Source: Sipunculus nudus
Lineage: Eukaryota; Annelida; Sipuncula; Golfingiida; Sipunculidae
Direction: 5' to 3'
DNA: 64,000 nt
Assembly: GCA_026874595.1 (NCBI GenBank)
Contig: CM049316.1
Span: 20,051,839 to 20,115,838 of the forward strand
Position numbers and translations under genes: made by a program. The notes under the pieces were generated by a model. That model made no database searches. It had not been told where the DNA came from and saw only the letters and a program-made list of their open reading frames with translations. Position 1 is the stretch's first letter. The number at the start of each line of letters is the position of its first letter. Positions 25,401 to 39,200 of the stretch are shown here, in pieces.

Positions 25401-28400
25401 TCGAAGAATATAGGTCACAGTGACCTAATTTCAGGTTTACAAGGAGAATTTCCATAGACCTCCCAGGATATCAAATAAGAAGATTCCAGGTCCTGCGGTT
25501 ACGATTTGTGCCCTGTTAACAGACAGACGCCTGGATGGCCGGACGGACGACGGACAAAAGGTGATCCCTATAGCTCAGATGACTTTCAGTCAGCTGAGCT
25601 AAAAATTGAAAAAATACAGGTGGCGCCACCAGAATGCAGAAACTGATGAAACATTTCATGATCAATATCCATGCAAAGAATCATGGTGATCAATACAATA
25701 ATTGTTCAGATACTTGAGCTTTTGTATCAAATTTTCCATTATTCTGGGGGGTACTTCGGAGCCCCATAGCTCAGAGGTTATGGGTAACAGGGACCTTATT
25801 TTAGGTTTCCATGTAGACCTTTTATGGGCTTCCCTGGAGGTGAGGATTCTAGGTCCAGTCATTATGATTTGTGCCATGTTAACAGATGACCGCATCTTAT
25901 AAGGTCTCAAAAATAGAGAAAAAAATTCGTAAAAATAAAAAACATACAGGTGGCGCCACCATACTGCAGAAACTGATGACACATTCCATGATCAATATCC
26001 ATGCAAAGAATCATGATGATCACTGCAATAGTTGTTTAGATACTTGAGCTTTTGTATCAAATTTTCCATTATTCTGGGGGGTACTTCGGAGCCCCATAGC
26101 TCAAAGGTTATGCGTAACAGAGACCTAATTTCAGGTTTCCAAAGAGACTTTTTATGGGCCTCCCTGCATGTCAAGAGAGAAGATTCTAGGTGTAGTCGTT
26201 ACGATTTGTGCCCTGTTAACAGATGGCCGCATCTTAAGAGGTCTCAAAAATAGAGAAAAATATTGGTAAAAATCGAAAAAATACAGGTGGCGCCACCAGT
26301 CTGCAGAAACTGATGAAACGCTCCATGATCAATATCCATGCAAAAAATTATGATGATCAATGCATTAGTTGTTCAGATACTTGAGCTTTTGTATCAAATT
26401 TTCCATTATTCTGGGGGGTACTTAGGAACCCCATAGCTTGAAGAATATAGGTCACAGTGACCTAATTTCAGGTTTACAAGGAGAATTTCCATAGACCTCC
26501 CAGGATGTCAAGTAAGAAGATTCCAGTTCTAGCGGTTACGATTTGTGCCCTGTTAACGGACAGACGCCCGGACGGCCAGACGGCCGGACGGCCGGACGGA
26601 CAACGGACAAAAGGTGATCCCTATAGCTCAGATGACTTACAGTCAGCTGAGCTAAAAACCCAAATCAATGTCCCCTGTTCCTTCCAAGGAAGCGGTGGAC
26701 AAAAAATCAGTTCATAAACTGTAAACTGAGGTTAAAGTATAATGCCTCTCTTGAACTGGCGGTATAATGACAAATGTGATGTTAAATCTTACCTAAATCT
26801 TTTTTAACAACAAGAAAGAGACAAAGGTGCTAAACAGTAATACATGTACATAAACATGACAACCAACATGTCCAGTGATCTGATGCACACACAACAAACA
26901 AATACTAGGTCACAAATATCATAAAAAAATATATATTCAAACCTTTAAAATACTTATTGCCACACAATAATATTTGAGGAATTTTTATCAGAAAATTTGC
27001 AAGAACAGAACTCTGAAGCAAAATAAGGAAACATATATACATATATATACACACACAATGTATATAAAACTTAATCACATATCATATGAAACATGAGAAT
27101 AAATGTGTATATATATATATATTTATATTAATTTCCATCCTTAGACACTATATACACATTTCGGGATGCACATACACACATCACATGACATACATCTAGT
27201 AATACTTACATGCTATATATGAGAGTTCAGTTTCTAAGGACTCTATATCAGCTACATTGACATAGAAGTGCGGTGTGAGTTCTCGATTCGTTAAACTGCT
27301 TCCAATGTGATGATTGGCTAAACAGCATGCACAATACACTGAAACAAAAAGAAATTTGGAAAGTGCAGTATTGTGCAATGACACAGACAAATGGGGGGGG
27401 GATGTCTGCTTACCTTACAACTGGCTATCCAATGTACAACAAAACTCACATATATAACATTATTCTTTAATTAAAATTATGTTCTGTTTACACCAGAGTG
27501 TTAGATTTTTTCTATTTACAGGCACTTTAATTCAAAATTCCATCATGAGCTAAATTCTCCATTAAAAATTTGGTAGGTCTGATTTCAATATCATGGAAAC
27601 ATGCAGTTATTGGGTACATTTTCTGTTCATATGACATGATTTAAGTTATGCAAAAGAGATACTACCCAAACTTTTGTATGTTTGCACATATTGATACTTT
27701 AACCTCTATCATATATAGTTCAAATCTGAAAAGTAAACATACTTACTTGTATTACTGATGTATTAGAGAAGGGCACATATTTACTAAAAAGATTTGTGTA
27801 TAAGCATTTTTGTAAGTCCTCATGTACCAAAAGAAAATCTCTTAATCAGTGAATGATGGAGTGTACTTCACTGATAAAAAGATGTGTGCAAAATTTATTT
27901 TGGGACATGCCTTGCTGTTGTTGCATGTATGAAGGTGTGCCAGGTGAGGCTGAACTAAGACAACCCTCCAAGGAACATTCTCCTTAATCTACACACAAAT
28001 CTGTAAACATTTACTAGTTGCATTTAATATGGTAAATGATTGGGAATGTGTGGTAGTTAAATGTGTTTAGTCTTAGCAAATGTGAATAAACTTCTCAAAG
28101 ATTTTGTGATGCACATATGCTATTTACTATTATTATTTTAATAAATGGTCAAATATAAATTGAAGCCTTATCATTACATATCTGCCCCTCTGTGTATATG
28201 TGTTAAGATAAAGTGAGTGTATATGGTAACACACCTCTATAACATACAACACCAATCGGTGGAGGTGAGAAGAAGAGAATCCGCTTGCCAAGGAGAGCGT
28301 ATTTCCATAGGACAAAGATCTGGTCTCCAAAAAACTGGATGAACTGTGTGAAACAGCCTGCTGGGTGGGTGATCTGCATGGAATAAACACAGACATTGAA

Positions 28401-30184
28401 AATGTAAAAGAGAAATCACATTTTTAGCTTAAAACATTAAACTATAGAACAATAATGCAAAGTATTATTTATGCTACAAATTTCTTTCTTGCTTATAAAT
28501 GAAACTGTATTTTTTTCTAAACAAAATTTTTAAACCATTCTTATTGAAATTAAGTTTTAAAACTTCAATTTTAAGCATTAAATTGTTATTTAGTGTATGT
28601 GAAAGTATAAAAGTAAAAGAAATATTCCTTAAGGAAAACAAAGATATGGAGAGAGAGACAGAAAATCTTCATTTGACAAAATGATACTCTGTTGGATGTC
28701 TTCACACTGTACAATTGAAGTTTTTATGTGTGGAGAGTGCTTTTTTGACATTTCAGCTTATGTCACAATGGACACCTGGTCATGTGGTGCTAGACTGTAT
28801 GGCCTCTGAGAGTTTTTGTTATTAAGGATAAGATTAAAGATGCATTTGTAAGCCTTTCTTGGTCATTGTTAAACAAACTCAAGACTCACTTATTGTAAAA
28901 GCATATTATACAGAAAAATATATATTTACCAGTGAGCAAATATGTATGTATATGCAACTGTATTTTAAATACTGTTCATGATATTGAAAAAAATGAATGT
29001 TTGTTGATGAAGAAAACAACTGTAAGATGCCTGTGCCCTGCACACTTATCCTCTTGTTTGCATACAACCAAGTCCTAGAAACATAACCTCAGCATTACTT
29101 CACCAAGTGAGGTATTGTGCCATATTGACCCTCTGACATTACGACCAGATTACTGGCTATGATAGTGCCTTTACATCTAGGTCTGAGGGACACATTATAA
29201 GGGTGTCATCTCAGTGCGACGCATCTCGATAGGACGTATGGCTGTTTTCACTGCTCGTTACGACGCGGCTCACTGAGATGCGCCGCTCAGAGAACCACAG
29301 CGGCGCCCGTTGAGACGTAGCCCGGCGAGACGAACCCGGGCAGGGCGTGTATCGCCTGTCCATTAGGACGATACAGAGGTTCAATTCAGTAGTATAAACG
29401 TTTGTAAAACTATAATTTAACCATTCTTTACAACTTGTAGATGTATGAAAAAAGGAGAAAAAAAAAAACTGTCCGGATACCGATGTTTTTATATCAGTAT
29501 TACAAAAGCTTCTGATAGACATGCATCATTGACCCGCTATTTCAAACAAATACGCGCTGTCATACAATATATCCACGTATGGGGGAATATTTTAAGCTTT
29601 ATGAATTAATTACCTAAATATGCCAAACAAACAGAATAAAATTGATTTTGCCTAAAACTGACATGCCTGATTATGACAGGATTTAATTCCAGCTGGACGA
29701 TTTCGGGTTTGACGACGTTTCGGCTTGACGATGTTTCAAATATACGTTCGTGAAGATACAGGTGTGTGATTAATTGATTACTGATTGTGTATAGATTTAA
29801 CAGATCTTTGTACTTGAACCCTGGCAAAAAAAAAAAAGAAAACAAGCTAGGAAAATACACATTAAACTATTTTATACTTTAACACGTATGTCTTTTATTT
29901 CGGGGGGGGGGGGGGGGGAGGGTGAACATAAATATGTTAATTTTTTTCCTAAAATGAAAAATATAACGTGAGAAAAATACGAGTGGATGTATTTTAATTT
30001 ATAAACACTATAATACCTGACTTATTCTACAAATTTACCACTGGTTTACTTAGGATCAAAGGCCCTCTACGGTCTTTGTTAGACCATTTATTAGATAAGT
30101 CCTGCAATAACCATGACCTGAATTGCATGGTGTATTCGCTGCTTATGCCAAATGAGCAGATCCATAAACATGATTGATTGATTT

Positions 30185-30224
<40 letters not shown>

Positions 30225-33200
30225 GGGGGGGGGGCAGAGAGACAGACAGACAGAGAGTGAAGGAGAAGGAAAAATTTATAATGATGCAAGAATGTTATAT
30301 TTTTAGTAAATCATTTACAAACCTCGATTAAGAAAGGAAAAAAGTACATTTCTAAAAGGTAACCAGAGACGTTAGCTTAATAACAAGTTGATTCCATGAA
30401 ATTATTAGGGCTAACAGAGCCTATTTTCTATTAATTCGACTATTATCACTCATATAACGTCATGGTTACCAATGTTAATATATAGCATGTTAAACTTTAA
30501 TATATATATATATATTTATAAATATACGTATTCATCAGTTAGAAAAAAAAAGAAATACGTCAAAGACATCTTGAGAGACAGTTTAATGTGATTCCCTCAT
30601 AGTGTTTAAGATAATTGTGAACTAAATAAGGTAAAAAATTACTGAAACTTAATTTTGGAATTTATCCGCAACCGGTACCATTCAGAGCTATTTTTGTAAA
30701 GTTTGGTGAAAGCACATAGGTCTCATATACAAAAGCATGAATTGTCCCGGGTTTTTGCTGTGCATGTCAAAATTTATTGGCCTTATCCATGTTATGATAA
30801 TGGTAGATATTATTATAACCTTTTTACTCTGGACTGTTTTATTCAACAATGTGCATATTGTATTTTACTGTTTCTAATATCAGAGGCATTTAAAAGTATC
30901 ACTTAAATGCTAATATATAAAAAATATATAAAAATATATAACTATGTGACTAAGCTCACTTACATTTGCTAAAAAGTCAAATAAATGCCGCGAAAGAGCA
31001 GAAGTGCATGCTGATCTGAGCAGTAAAAGAGTTATGTTATAACCAATAAAATGAAACAGAGATCATTAATCGGATATATTCACCATGCGGTCAAGGTATT
31101 AATACCGATATTATGCTGTATTCTGTGGTACCAGTACAATATCAAGGTCATTTATTCAAATTTAAAAATAAATTAAGCAAACATCAAATTATCATCTTAC
31201 ATGTAAATTTGAGAAAGCGTGGTTCAAGAATGAAAATATTCGTCTTGACCAAGGAGGAGTCATTTTATTGCCACTTAAAATAAAAAAAAATGTTGCGTAT
31301 TATAATTATGGACAATGAGGATGTTGTAATGTTTATTTAGATAGTTATGGTTGCACGTGCCTTAATAATCATATCAAAGGTTACATAATCAAGGGTGGAT
31401 TAATATTAGTATAACACTTTAAGAGAACCCTTCGCGGCAGAGCGGTTTTCGGCTGCACAAAACAGCTTAATTATATCACACAAGCGGGATTTCCCCAGCT
31501 TAACGTGATGCCCTGTGATGAGAGCAACCCCGTTAACATTTGCAGGTCGCAAAAAATAATAATTATATAATTAACTAGCTGATAAACCTGGTATACCGGG
31601 CTTTTTACCGGGGTTTGGGAGATATATTTACTGGGATTTGAATGATGACTCATTTTTTATTATAAAAGTTAAAAAAGAAAATATAGATTTTTAGTGGTAT
31701 ACTCTCGGAATACAATATGTATAAATATTTTTTACTGTTATTTTGTGGCGCTGTGCTCGTGGCAAAATCTTACCCTGGTATGTTTACCTTGAAGACCTGG
31801 TCAGTGATGGTTTACATTGCGAACCGGAACAAGACGCGGAGGCATACAGTGTTTTGTTGATATTTGACTGGTTTCTATCGTTGGACGTATAAAGAATAGG
31901 TTGATGTGAGGAACACATGTAAGATTAATTAAATGTACGTTGCAAGGAAACTGTTCCTGAAGAAGGAAACAGAAATATGCATACATCGTAAGTAGCAGAA
32001 GCGGACCCAGCGGGACTCCATGCAGTGGGTCCGTAACCCATTTTCAGCCACCGCAACCTTTTTTTTCATCATATCAGACAAATTTTGAGGCCTGAAACCC
32101 CCGCCACCACCCAACCCCACCCCAGCCCTGTTCCTGAAATTGGGACCTTGAATTAGGTTTTGTCATTATTCCTCCTGGGTTGAACTCTCCATTTCATAAA
32201 GCGAGAAACATGTGTTTTTCTCTTTTACTGACCAAGCACGTGGGTCAAATCCCTCATTGAAAGCAAGCGCTATTCATACGAACAATAGTCCTTAGTGTTA
32301 GAGGCTAAGTGACCACAATGCACGCATTCCGGTGACTGCCGAAGGCAGTTCGGCTGAGCTCTGTAAAAAAACGAAAAAATCACTCAAAATTATATGTATA
32401 TTAAAAATTATTTATTTTCATATCGCCTATGTCTCTGCGGGGATAATAACCTTTAAAATGATGTATGGCACAATATTGTACACAACGCGGTTTTAGAGAA
32501 CATTGCGCACAAACGTGAACCGAATTCCTTTTATAAGTACTAGATGAATATGTATAATCATTTTCATTTTTCAACTTCAAATTTATGCTGTATTATATGG
32601 TATACACACTCTTCGCCAAAATGAAACCGAATATGGCAGCTGTTTTCCATCCAAGTCTAGTATAGCTTTTGTAGAAAAATTACTAGCATTTCTAAAAGAC
32701 AAAATATTAGACATAAATTGTCACTAATATTTCTCCATTCTGTCCATTTTAATTTACCAGTGTCGTTCTTTGAAAATTTTATGATGGAATAGAACATCGG
32801 TCAACGATATATCTATATCAGTTGGTCCAATATATGTCCAGTGAAATAAAACATATAGCCATTCGAACATATATAGTTGCATTTTCATTTATTTATTATT
32901 ATAGTGTAATTTTCTCTTTCATTCCGATAAATCATTCACTTTCCATATTAATTATTCTCTCTCTCTCTCTTTGGATGAGCACGCACGACATATTTTCTTA
33001 ATTGTTTCTTTCTTTCTCTTTTAATTGCATTTTTTTCCCCATTTTTTCTTGTTTATCCATCTTTATATGTATTTTTACTGTTCTTACTTTTTTCCTTATT
33101 CATCTTTTTTTCTGTGTTTCTAACTGTTCTTACTCTTTCTTTTCATCTTTCTTTCTCGCTCCTTTTCTCCCCTTTTTTATTCTGCATGCCCTTCTCTCTT

Positions 33201-36200
33201 TCTGTCTATCCATCTATCACCCCTTCTTTCTCCTTTTCTCTTTCTTTCCACGTCAATCACTCCTTTAAATTTGCCTATCCATAATATATCATTTTCCTTC
33301 TTCCGTTCTTTCTATCATTCCTTTTCTTGTTTTACTTTTCTCTCATTCTTTCTGCTAACCCTTCTGTCCGACTTTATGTTAGCTTTTTGGTGGCTTGATT
33401 ATGGATCTGCTTAATTAGCGGAGACCTAGCGACTGAGAAGTCAATAGTTATTGTTAATACAACATTAATCTTATCAAAGGATCAACAAAGAAGGCAAATA
33501 GTCTTTGATCACAAACCAAAGGGAATGGTGACACTACCAGTGATATTAATTGTTTCATATTTAATGAATATAAAAGATTAAGCTTGAACTGTACATACTG
33601 TCCCTTTTAACACATATGAACATTGGCATGTTCATATGGTATAATGGTCCATTTTTATTTCACTATATTAAATTTCGCTTCATGAAAATATCTACCGCAA
33701 CAAGGAATTATTTTATCAAACAAACTATGCATGAAATCAAGGACCGAAATATGTAAAGTGTATACCAAAACTAATTTTGTCGGTATACATTCCCTTTTTA
33801 AATATACAAAGTAAAAGTAAATGTGTCGTCCAGAAACGGAGATTTGTCACCATTAACTGTTAAGCACAATGCACTGATATGCATTTTAAACACGCGAACA
33901 TACACATGCACAAAACACATACAATTGTGTCGTCCCACAAGGTCAGCTGAGAGTCAGAGGCCGACCATAACCATACCCACACGTTTTTGAAAATAACTGG
34001 AATTTTGCACACTCAAAAAATATGAAACATTTTCACTTAATGGTAGTTGGCCAATCACCTACACTTTAACTCCTTATTAAATACTCGGACAAATTGTCAT
34101 CCATTCAAAATGTCTTCTATTTGGAATGTCGTCCCGGCCGAAGTCGTCCACACCTAAGTCGTCCAGTTCGATTGCATCTCTCTCGTAACTGCCTTTGTAT
34201 TTTCAGATTCTGACCCACACGTTTCAACAAGTTTTGCTTCAATTTTAATTCTTTCTGAATCTAGGTGTCAATGTGACTTATCTAGAAACAGCATATTTCA
34301 TATTCATTGCATGGAGTATTATGCCTTCATTTTATTAAATTCCATAAACGACAATACCTGTTTTCTGGGGATATTTAAATAAAAACATAGTTAATTTCAA
34401 GTAAAAAATAAATAAATAATGCAAGTTAATAAACCACAGTGTTATATTCTATTAATAAATTAACAGTGAGTATAACTTGAGTAAATCATGAGCAGGACAT
34501 AGCTTGCCCGACGCGCCTCGTGGTGCGTTTACAACTTTACACAACCAAAAGCACTGAACCGCGTCGAACTGGGCTACGTCTGAGAGGGCGTTCTAGGCAT
34601 GAGCAATGAACCGCGTCTGATTGAGCTGCGTCTCTCCGGGTGTTCTGAAAGCACATGCGTCGTATCGATCTGCGTCGTACTGGAACGTAATCATTATAAG
34701 GCCCCATGAGGATGCAAATATTTTTGTCATTTTTGACAATGCCTAATGGCCTACAGGTACACTCTCAATTGACATATAAACAAGAATAATCATTAGCAAT
34801 TTAGTGTACTTTCTAACAACACCAAACCACTGTGAGAAAAATTCTGTGTTAACACATATTGGTAAACCCTCTGCATGTTTGAAGAATTTCTGACTGCATG
34901 AATACAAACATTGCTAGCACAGGTTACTGGATGCAGCCAACTTGTATGCAATACAGGAAAAGACTCATTACCACAGAGATGGGGTCTCAGTTTGGGTTGT
35001 GAGTTCACATGTATCCTCTTATCTTAATTCATCATTCGTAGCCTAATGTTAAGATTATGGGCTGTTTACCACAATATGAATGCAACATGATAGAAGACCA
35101 CTATGATGCATTCCTCAATATTGCTTGTATCACAACCCAAGTAGGCTTACCAGCCAAATTATCATTGCCCACTGAGTCAGGTTATCACAGCTGGGTGAGT
35201 TAATGACCATGTTGTTTATTTATGTTTAACAAACTGACCTTTAGTGCAGGGAGTATTTCTGAGCCTGGCGTAGACAATGGAGTAGAGCTGCCAGCTAGAC
35301 TATGTGAAGACCCGTTGTTGACTAGTACACCTTTTTTGTCCTCATAGAATGCCTTCAGCCGGCCATATTTACCTGGTGAATTTAGCATGTGCCTGTAACA
35401 CACAAAACAAAGAGCGTAACAAACCTATTCATTATATAAAGACTCGAAGAAACATTCAAGATCAAATATGTGGATCAGAATATCAGATTTTGTAAATCAA
35501 TAAGGATAATATTTATATAATTATATGTTTTCATTTAGCAATACTAACTTTATTCTTCTATCAAAATCACCAGGGCACAAAAAACACTACTACCTTGTCA
35601 ATTACTGTTGTTAATTGAATTACTGACTACCATTTGTCACTAACTGTCATCTATACCTATTTGAAAAATTGACCATGATGTTTAAATATTCTATTTTTGA
35701 CAAATAAAATAGAATTAATTATTTATATGTCTATTCTCATTTTATTCTCCCTCACAATCAAACTACCCAACATGGGAAGAATAAAAAAAAGCATTTGAGA
35801 AATAAATGTGACATGGGGCATTAAAGAAACTTTTATCAAAACATTTTCAAATATCTGATCTTAATTTGAAATATAGGTCTCAATTTTCTCTTTTCATTCA
35901 GGCAACTACACTGTTCCGATGATTTTAATAAAAATTAAACATAAGTCAGAAATTAAAATATAATATCCTTCTAGAATAAAATTACCCTCAATAAAAGGGT
36001 ACACAAAATTAAGATACTTCTTGTATATTCAAACAATATCAACTGAAAGAAATTGTTTAGTTTGTACACAAAATTGTAATTTTATTGAGTTGATTTTATA
36101 TGAGGGGGGGGATAAATTATTACAAGTGATCAAGAATGTTATATGAGATATGAAATGGAGTGTTAACTGAATCTCTGGCCATGTTGAATTTAATTGAGGC

Positions 36201-39200
36201 TGACATAAAACTAGGTGGGTAACTGGCCCATGGAGCCTGAGTGAGCTCCCTTTAGAACCAGTCATTTCCCCCCCCCCCCCCCCCCCCCCGAAGTCCAAGG
36301 TGTTACAATGTTACAAAACAATGTATGTGAAATGATTCAGAAAATACCAATATATTCTATCTTTATAAATTTATCATTTGTAGAAATTAATAGAAGCTGC
36401 AGCACCAAATATTTCAATACCAAAAGTGTTTTAAACATATATGATGGAGGAAGCTTCATTGCTAATGGCAGTAGAACATAAGTCCTGCTACAGTACACAG
36501 ACAGTATAAATCCTAAAAATTAAATATATTGACATCCCCAGGGCACAGTAATTATTTTACTGAAATTTATGGTATTTTGAACACTGGTGAACTAAAATTT
36601 CATCATCCAGCTTAATTTACATAAACCTGAGTTTTGGTCTATATTATGATCCAATGTATTCATAACAAGTTTCACCTCAACAATAAATCTTTACAATCAC
36701 ACAGTCTGTTTAAAGCCAATGTTGTTCCCGCATATTACCAATAAATTGTGGATTACCTCTCTGGCTGGGCTGGTCTATCTTCTAGCAGTGCTAGCATTGC
36801 CCCTGAGACCAGGGTTGCCAGTTAGCCAATTTCATGGCTATATTTCTCAAATTTGCTATTTTAAACTCCCACTGGCCACCAAAAACCTGTTTGGCCGTAA
36901 AGAAAAAATGGCTGAATTTTGGCCGAATCCCATGGTTCATTCATATTCATAACATTGTCAAAGGTTAAGAAATAGGATCAACAATCAATAGGTCAAAGGT
37001 CCCTGAAAGAGCATACATGTGCATGTCACCTGTGTGCACTTGGTGACATCAGCAGTAATTTTTTTATTTCACATTATCAAATTTCACAGAATATGGTAAT
37101 CAGATGACTTTCTGCCCAGTTATAGGGCACTGGCTGACATAAGTCACATGACATATTAAAGCAACTTGTGCATATATTAGTTTGGCTGGATTTTGGCCAG
37201 GGCCAGATGGGAGCATGCTGTTTCTGGAATCTGGAAACCCTGCCTGAGACCTCCTCAAAACATGCATGCAATATTGCAGAGGTAATAGGCTTTTAGTGTC
37301 TAAACTTCTATAAACAATAGACTGACATCCAAAGGCTGGCATAGGCTCCACATGTTTAAACCTCCGTCTCATATAACCTTGTTGTGACCAAAGGTGTTAA
37401 TAAAACAAAGATATATTAAGCTTAAATTATCTGTATTTAACACCAATATAAAATAAAAAACTAGTTTTTGAAGCATATTCACATATTCACAGTCCTTCCC
37501 ATATGCACCCATCACCAGTTAAAAAAGATTTTTCTAATTGTTTTTTTCCTACAGCCTTTGAAGATTGCCCATCACAGAGATAAATTGTTCAATGAATGAA
37601 TAAAATACTACCAATTATGTATTGGGAACATAACAAAATGCAAATAAAGCCAAAGAGGATTGTGGTATTGAATGCACTTAGTAACCTGTCATCTCCTGGC
37701 CAGTGTGGGGCTGTCATGTCCTCAGGGTATGTGAGAAGAAATCTGGGTAAGCAAAATAGAACAGGAAACACATCACAGATACAGCACAATGTCACATAAC
37801 AAGAGAAGAAAGAATGTTAATATCAAGTACACACTTCACTGCAAGGCCACACCAGAAAATAAATTGTTTTACAGACCCTGCGACAATAACATTACGAGCA
37901 AGACAGCTGTTCTTGTTTTAAAACATTTCTTGTTTTTAATATAACGGCTGAGAGTGATATAACATATGTGAAATTTTGTGGCCAAACAAGAAGGACATCA
38001 AATGTCCTTCAAATCTGGAAATGGTGCATATGAGCTACGTTGCAATTTACAAGATACAAAACATTGTCAATATTTTATCAATGGAAATTTTGCATTATTA
38101 ATACAAGGCAGGAAATAAATAGAGATATTACTACGGACTTGGTGCTTATTAAAAAAATATTGAACTGCAAAATTAAGGAGCAGGAATTCTGCAGAACAAT
38201 TTTTCAAGGATGTGGCCCAACACATGCAGCAAATAGTTTCCTCTGCTGACACAAGGTGGCGATCCACTATACATCCACTGTGGTCCATTTCACCAAGGGG
38301 TGCCCATTATTGTTCCGTGACATTTTTTTCTAATGAAAGTTCTTTAACTGAATCATAACATTTTGTTTACCTTTTGAAAAAGAATTTATGTGATTTCTGC
38401 TTCCTCGGTGTATATATTAACTATCATGGCATAATTCTGGTTGTGAAAAATTCTTATAATTATAATGCATCTGTGAAGGATGTATGAACTTGTTTGTCAA
38501 AATGTTTGTAAACACAGCAATGTTGACAAATGGGAAAAACTTGTAACCTTAAGTGGTAGGTTACATAATGCAGAGGTAGAAAGGTTACTTGTTCCAAAAT
38601 GCCATTTGCAAAACTCTGGCTTATCTGACTAATGGTGCCAGATTCCTTGTTGAATTTGTTTTGATTATTTTGGCAGGCCCCACATATTATAAACACATTA
38701 ATATAAACTAGATGTGTCGGAACGACACGAATGCCCCCGCCTGGGGAAAATTAGAAACATTTGTAAAATTTTGAAAAATTTTTTAAGTTCAGGAGGTGTC
38801 GTATGGTCAAAAGTAGGTCAACAAGGGCAAAATGCAAACTCGATCTGTAACGGGTCATAATCAAGCAACACACCAAAAATCATGCCAGTATATGCAGGCA
38901 TTGTGAAAAAAAGTCCATACATGTGCATTTTCCATAAAAATTTCTGTCTTTCATGAAATTTTTTATGTTTAGGAGCCGTAAAACAATCAAAAGTAGGTCA
39001 ACCAGGACAAAACGCGAACTCGATCTGTAACTGTCATTATCTGCCCACACATAAAAAATCAGGGTGGTATCTGCAGGCAAAGAGGAAAAAATGTCAGTAC
39101 ATATGCATTTGTTATGAAAATTTCTATTTTTCATGAAACTTTCTATGTTCAGGAGCAGTCAAATGGTCAAAAGTAGGTCAACTGGGACAAAACAAGAACT

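Larger units (their letters stand above)
29203..34691. mobile_element. 5.5-kb long-inverted-repeat DNA element in a DENND11 intron
   Basis: It is flanked by CATTATAAGG at 29193-29202 and 34692-34701 (10/10). The ends align in inverted orientation: CAGTGCGACGCATCTCGATA on the left against CAGTACGACGCAGATCGATA read inward from the right. AGACGTAGCCC lies about 107-110 bp in from each end, and CTGGACGA-Y-TT....GACGAC...TTCGGC about 490-525 bp in. The termini are GC-rich and studded with GACGC/GACGA. The middle holds poly-G (29901-29919), GA (30188-30221) and pyrimidine tracts (33000-33360) but no recognisable transposase. Long TIRs with 9-10 bp duplications recall Mutator-like elements; that assignment is an inference. 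Confidence 0.65.

Noticed and set aside
24751-26253. Several ORFs sharing GGTSEPHSS and MGNRDLIS
   Set aside because: They are read-through of the tandem repeat units, in shifting frames and strands, not a gene family.
29203-29360. GC- and CpG-rich patch resembling a promoter island
   Set aside because: It matches the inverted end of the 29203-34691 element and has no adjacent first exon.
33002-33268. 88-codon hydrophobic ORF resembling a membrane protein
   Set aside because: It is a translation of the pyrimidine tract; Phe/Ser/Leu richness follows from the C/T composition.
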